The notes beneath the pieces are model-generated. The model searched no databases, was not told the origin of the DNA, and saw only the letters and a list, made by a program, of their open reading frames with translations. The position numbers were made by a program, and so were the translations under genes. Source: CAYYYA01 sp964487895 (GTDB lineage Bacteria; Patescibacteriota; Patescibacteriia; UBA1558; 2-01-FULL-52-15). Taken from it: a DNA stretch of 9,074 nt. The number at the start of each line of letters is the position of its first letter. Within the stretch, counting starts at the first letter, position 1. Shown piece after piece: positions 6,335-9,074 of this stretch. The DNA lies in the NCBI GenBank assembly GCA_964487895.1, contig CAZASM010000033.1:1-9074 (forward strand), read 5' to 3'.

Positions 6335-6685
6335 ATGTTGTTACCAATTATTGCTACTATATTTTTAGTTATAGCCACGCTGAAAGCTTGGAATAAATAT
6401 CGTGAACATACCTTTTCCTTGATGGAGAGTGTCTTGTGGACACTTTTATGGCTGGCGATAGGTATTGTTTTTTGGCAGCCAGAGATTACCAGTCGTCTGG
6501 CTTTGTTCTTTGGAATAGGCCGTGGCGCAGATTTGATAGTCTATATTGCCATTGTCGTTATTGTCTATCTGTTGTTCCGACTTTTCGTACATATTGATAA
6601 AATGGATCGTCAGATTACCAAATTAGTTAGAACTATAGCTCTTAATAATGAAGAAAAAAATAGGAATACTGATAGTAAATTATAA
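6335..6685 (+). CDS. DUF2304 family membrane protein
   Basis: A 116-residue protein with three predicted membrane segments (about 3-17, 33-47 and 66-85) and the DUF2304 signature: a Trp-rich second helix (W35, W39, W47) followed by Q48-P49-E and G60-I-G-R-G-A-D-L67. A charged, possibly coiled-coil tail (about 86-116) would extend into the cytoplasm. The function is not established. Members recur directly downstream of family-2 glycosyltransferases, and here the gene starts 1 nt after such a GT2. I infer a membrane anchor or cofactor for that enzyme, analogous to GtrA beside the other GT2. The last 38 nt overlap the following GT2 in another frame, including a seven-A run at 6654-6660. No Shine-Dalgarno is visible, so translation is probably by re-initiation. 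Confidence 0.88.
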   Translation: MLLPIIATIFLVIATLKAWNKYREHTFSLMESVLWTLLWLAIGIVFWQPEITSRLALFFGIGRGADLIVYIAIVVIVYLLFRLFVHIDKMDRQITKLVRTIALNNEEKNRNTDSKL

Positions 6686-7706
6686 TGGTTTACGCTGGCT
6701 GTCTGACTGCTTAACTTCAGTATTCACCACCGTAGAGCCGGAGGTAGAGCGTCAGGTCTATCTGGTCGATAATAACTCCACTGATGGTTCGGTGGCTTTT
6801 GTGCGCGAGAAATTTCCTCAGGTGCAGATAATTATTCTGACTGAGAATACAGGTTTTGCAGGAGGTAATAATGCTGGCTGGCGTTATATTCAGCAACAGT
6901 CAGATTGTGACTATATTATGTTACTAAATGAAGATGCTCGTCTGACGGATGGTTGTTTATCGGTATTGGCTGATTATCTAGATCAGCACGAAAGCTGCGC
7001 CGCTGTCCAGCCGAAGTTGAAACTTTGGCCCGATACTAACCGGATCAATTCTTTGGGCAATGTTATTCATTATTTAGGCTTTGGTTATACCTCCTTCAAT
7101 GATGTGATAGATAATAATCAGATAGTTACACCGCGGATTATCAACAGTTGTTCTGGCGCGGCGATGATGATACGTCCCGAAGCCGTCCCTTTGATAGGCG
7201 GACTGTTCGCCGATTTTATGTTTATGTATTTGGAGGATTTAGACTTTGGTTGGCGCACCATGCTTGCTGGTTGGGATTCGGTTGTTGTACCGCAGGCTGT
7301 CGTCTATCATCAGTACGAATTTCACCGCAGCTTGAAACAGTACTACTATTTCGAACGTAATCGTTTGTGGATTATAGCTCAGAATTATCGTTGGGCTACA
7401 TTACTACTTTTATTACCTGCTATAATCTTTATGGAGTTAGGACAACTATTTTTTGCCCTACGTAATAAAACCTTACTTGCTAAATTGCGCACTTATATCT
7501 GGCTCTTGCGTTGGCAGCATCTGGCTCAGCTCGTGACTGCTCATAATCAGGTGGCTCGACTACGCCGGCGTAGCGACAGACAGCTGTTAGCTTCGTTTAG
7601 TGGTCAGATCTTGTTTCAACCGCTGGAAGGTTTTCTGCTACGTTACATAGCTAATCCTATTTTTAATACCTATTTCTCTTTAATTCGTTTGATCATTGTG
7701 TGGTAA
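6648..7706 (+). CDS. WbbL-like family-2 glycosyltransferase (rhamnosyltransferase-type)
   Basis: A 352-residue inverting GT2. It has IGILIVNYNG (5-14), VDNNSTDGS (40-48), the signature NTGFAGGNNAG near 66-76, the metal-binding L-N94-E-D96, SCSGAAMMIR, and the catalytic-base region MYLE196-D197-LDFGWR. A hydrophobic stretch (about 249-270) near the C-terminus and an Arg-rich segment (RLRRRSDR) suggest membrane association. Relatives such as WbbL add rhamnose from dTDP-rhamnose to lipid-linked intermediates. No rml genes are present here, so the sugar is open. ATG 6648 is well supported because the first conserved strand follows immediately, even though it creates a 38-nt overlap with the DUF2304 gene. 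The stop lies 2 nt before the next ATG. Confidence 0.93.
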   Translation: MKKKIGILIVNYNGLRWLSDCLTSVFTTVEPEVERQVYLVDNNSTDGSVAFVREKFPQVQIIILTENTGFAGGNNAGWRYIQQQSDCDYIMLLNEDARLTDGCLSVLADYLDQHESCAAVQPKLKLWPDTNRINSLGNVIHYLGFGYTSFNDVIDNNQIVTPRIINSCSGAAMMIRPEAVPLIGGLFADFMFMYLEDLDFGWRTMLAGWDSVVVPQAVVYHQYEFHRSLKQYYYFERNRLWIIAQNYRWATLLLLLPAIIFMELGQLFFALRNKTLLAKLRTYIWLLRWQHLAQLVTAHNQVARLRRRSDRQLLASFSGQILFQPLEGFLLRYIANPIFNTYFSLIRLIIVW

Positions 7707-7708
7707 TT

Positions 7709-8854
7709 ATGAAAATTGCTGAAATTGTTTCTACTTTTCCTCCTTATAAAGCCGGCATGGGCAATGTGGCCTTTAATTTGAGTTGGCAGTTGCAAGCCCG
7801 TGGCCATCAGGTGACCGTTTTTACCCCTATGGCGACGAAAGGAGTTGTGCTAGACCATCTGTATCCTTTCAAGGTCTCACGCATGCGCCCGTGGCTGCAG
7901 TATGGCAATGCTAGCTTTTTACCGCAACTTCTGTGGCGTTTACGAGGTTTTGATATCGTGCATTTACACTATCCTTTTTTTGGTGGAGCGGAGATGATTT
8001 ATTTACTTGATCACATCGTGGATATCAAAGTGGTGATTCACTATCATATGGACGTCTTTGGTCAAGGTATGATGGAGAAATTTTTTAACTGGCACAGCCA
8101 GCGAGTGATGCCACATATCTTGGATCGAGCTGATAAAATAATCGTCACCTCATGGGATTATGCTCAACGTTCACGGTTGCGTCAGCGTTTACGTGAAGTG
8201 CCAGATAAATTCGCCGAAGTACCTATTGGAGTTCAGGCAGACACTTTCAAACCCCGCCGGCGAGATAAAGAACTGGAGCAGAAATATCAATTAGCCAATA
8301 AAAAGGTGGTGATATTTATCGGTGCTTTAGATAAAGCTCACTACTTCAAAGGGATAACCTATTTGATCAAAGCTTTTCAATTGATTAGTTCTAATGATGA
8401 ATATCGTTTGATGATTATTGGTCAAGGTAATCTTAGTCAAAGTTATCAAAGTTTAGTTTCCAGCTTTGGTTTGGAGAAAAAAGTAATCTTCACAGGTTTT
8501 GTCGCGGACGATGTTTTGCCTTTGTACTATAATTTAGCAGACATCATGGTATTGCCTTCGATAGACGGCTCTGAAGCTTTTGGTACCGTTTTGTTAGAGG
8601 CGATGGCTTCGGGTCTACCAGTGATCGCCTCTGAGTTACCAGGTGTGCGCAGTGTAGTGGACAAAAAACAGAACGGATTTTTAGTCAAACCAAAAGATGT
8701 TGCCAGCTTAGCTAAGTATTTAGATGTTTTATTAAAAAATCCTCATCTGGCTAGTGAGTTTGGTCAAGCAGGACGTGCTAAAGTTTTAGCTCAATATGAC
8801 TGGTCGCATATTGCTACTACTATGGAAAATATATTTACAGATATTATCTCATGA
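7709..8854 (+). CDS. GT4 glycosyltransferase (GT-B fold)
   Basis: A 381-residue retaining glycosyltransferase. The N-terminal domain begins MKIAEIVSTFPPYKAGMGNV, with the acceptor-side glycine loop, followed by VHLHYPFFGGAEM, IHYHMDVFGQG and a DRADKIIVTSWDYA block ending in VPIGV. The donor domain carries FIGALDKAHYFKGITYLI and the E-x7-E motif E289-AFGTVLL-E297 within EAMASGLPVIASELPGV. I chose ATG 7709 rather than GTG 7700: the conserved first strand starts right after it, it leaves a 2-nt gap instead of an overlap, and GTG would add only Met-Val-Ile. By family it extends a lipid-linked glycan in the cytoplasm; the sugars are unknown. Its stop overlaps the next start as ATGA. It differs clearly from the GT4 at 4509-5660 and is not a recent duplicate. 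Confidence 0.94.
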   Translation: MKIAEIVSTFPPYKAGMGNVAFNLSWQLQARGHQVTVFTPMATKGVVLDHLYPFKVSRMRPWLQYGNASFLPQLLWRLRGFDIVHLHYPFFGGAEMIYLLDHIVDIKVVIHYHMDVFGQGMMEKFFNWHSQRVMPHILDRADKIIVTSWDYAQRSRLRQRLREVPDKFAEVPIGVQADTFKPRRRDKELEQKYQLANKKVVIFIGALDKAHYFKGITYLIKAFQLISSNDEYRLMIIGQGNLSQSYQSLVSSFGLEKKVIFTGFVADDVLPLYYNLADIMVLPSIDGSEAFGTVLLEAMASGLPVIASELPGVRSVVDKKQNGFLVKPKDVASLAKYLDVLLKNPHLASEFGQAGRAKVLAQYDWSHIATTMENIFTDIIS

Positions 8855-9074
8855 AAATTGTTATCATCAGTAATTTATATCCTCCGTATGTGCGAGGAGG
8901 AGCGGAGATAATCGTCAATAAATTGGCGGAAGGTTTACGTGATAATTTACATAATGTTGTGGTGATTTCCACCCAGCCTTATAATGGTTGGCCATCGTTG
9001 CGAGCGCAAATGGGCTATATCAACGACTTGAAAGTATATCGCTTTTTTCCTTGGAAGAGGTATTCCTCTCCTAA
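8851..9074 (+). CDS. GT4-type glycosyltransferase N-terminus, 3'-truncated by the window
   Basis: The frame opens at ATG 8851, overlapping the preceding stop in an ATGA tetranucleotide, and runs without a stop to the edge (74 complete codons). The protein begins MKIVIISNLYPPYVRGGAEI, the usual first strand and glycine loop (Y-P-P-x-x-x-G-G-A-E) of a GT4 N-terminal domain. LAEGLRDNLHNVVVIST then follows, the usual helix and second strand. The donor-binding domain lies beyond the window, so the family call rests on the N-terminus only. It would be the third GT4 of the cluster and shows that the operon continues to the right. Confidence 0.85.
   Translation, partial: MKIVIISNLYPPYVRGGAEIIVNKLAEGLRDNLHNVVVISTQPYNGWPSLRAQMGYINDLKVYRFFPWKRYSSP

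Noticed and set aside
7148..7360. Plus-strand open frame of 70 codons
   Set aside because: It is an alternative frame inside the WbbL-like GT2, covering its conserved SCSGAAMMIR and LEDLDFGWR motifs.
7560..7573. Perfect 14-nt palindrome CTACGCCGGCGTAG
   Set aside because: It falls in an Arg-rich coding segment of the WbbL-like GT2. One perfect 14-nt palindrome is about what chance gives in 9 kb.
1779..8854. Alternative genetic code (UGA read as Gly)
   Set aside because: TGA ends three genes exactly at the expected family C-terminus with an ATGA overlap (1780-1782, 2490-2492, 8852-8854), and no gene needs TGA read-through.
8881..8900. CCTCC...GGAGG hairpin near the start of the last gene
   Set aside because: It is a 5-bp stem inside the conserved YPPYVRGGAE coding segment, with no T run, so it is explained by the codons.

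Overview
The window is a single co-directional, plus-strand block of ten genes. Eight are complete, and one is cut at each edge. It looks like a surface-glycan (polysaccharide or glycoprotein) biosynthesis cluster placed directly behind a secreted protease. Composition is AT-leaning. Junctions are extremely tight: four overlaps (three of them ATGA or similar short overlaps, one of 38 nt) and four gaps of 10 nt or less. Almost no start has a Shine-Dalgarno sequence. These traits, the very characteristic six-repeat FG-GAP propeller (GGPHVRIFDAQGNL, FMAYD) and the DUF2304/GT2 pair suggest a bacterium of the Patescibacteria (CPR) type. That assignment is an inference by resemblance and no finer rank can be supported. 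TGA is used as a real stop at three gene ends, so the UGA-glycine code of Gracilibacteria/SR1 is excluded.

Layout. Positions 1-1349 hold the C-terminal part of a subtilisin-family (S8) protease carrying the catalytic-Ser motif, followed by a C-terminal FG-GAP beta-propeller. Positions 1360-3526 hold a translationally coupled trio: a GtrA-family membrane protein, an ALG5-like family-2 glycosyltransferase (polyprenyl-phosphate sugar synthase type), and a UDP-glucuronate-decarboxylase-like short-chain dehydrogenase/reductase that lacks hallmark residues. Positions 3527-3585 form the only real intergenic gap. It has a candidate terminator, a weak promoter and a small AAGCTTG repeat. Positions 3586-9074 hold a second run: a GalE-like epimerase, a GT4 transferase, a GT2 transferase with its DUF2304 partner, a WbbL-like GT2, a further GT4, and the start of a third GT4.

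How the genes may work together. The two nucleotide-sugar enzymes would supply modified UDP-sugars. The ALG5-like GT2 with GtrA would charge a lipid-phosphate carrier and move the monosaccharide-lipid across the membrane. The GT4 enzymes and the WbbL-like GT2 would build an oligosaccharide chain on the cytoplasmic face. The GT2/DUF2304 pair repeats the 'GT2 plus small membrane protein' plan a second time. No polymerase, flippase (Wzx/ABC) or oligosaccharyltransferase is visible, so those would have to lie downstream of the window or elsewhere.

The most interesting points are the catalytically altered UXS-like enzyme, the duplicated GT2/small-membrane-protein modules with DUF2304 of unknown function, and the apparent 'velcro'-closed six-bladed propeller on the protease. 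I found no mobile element, CRISPR array, tRNA or rRNA.
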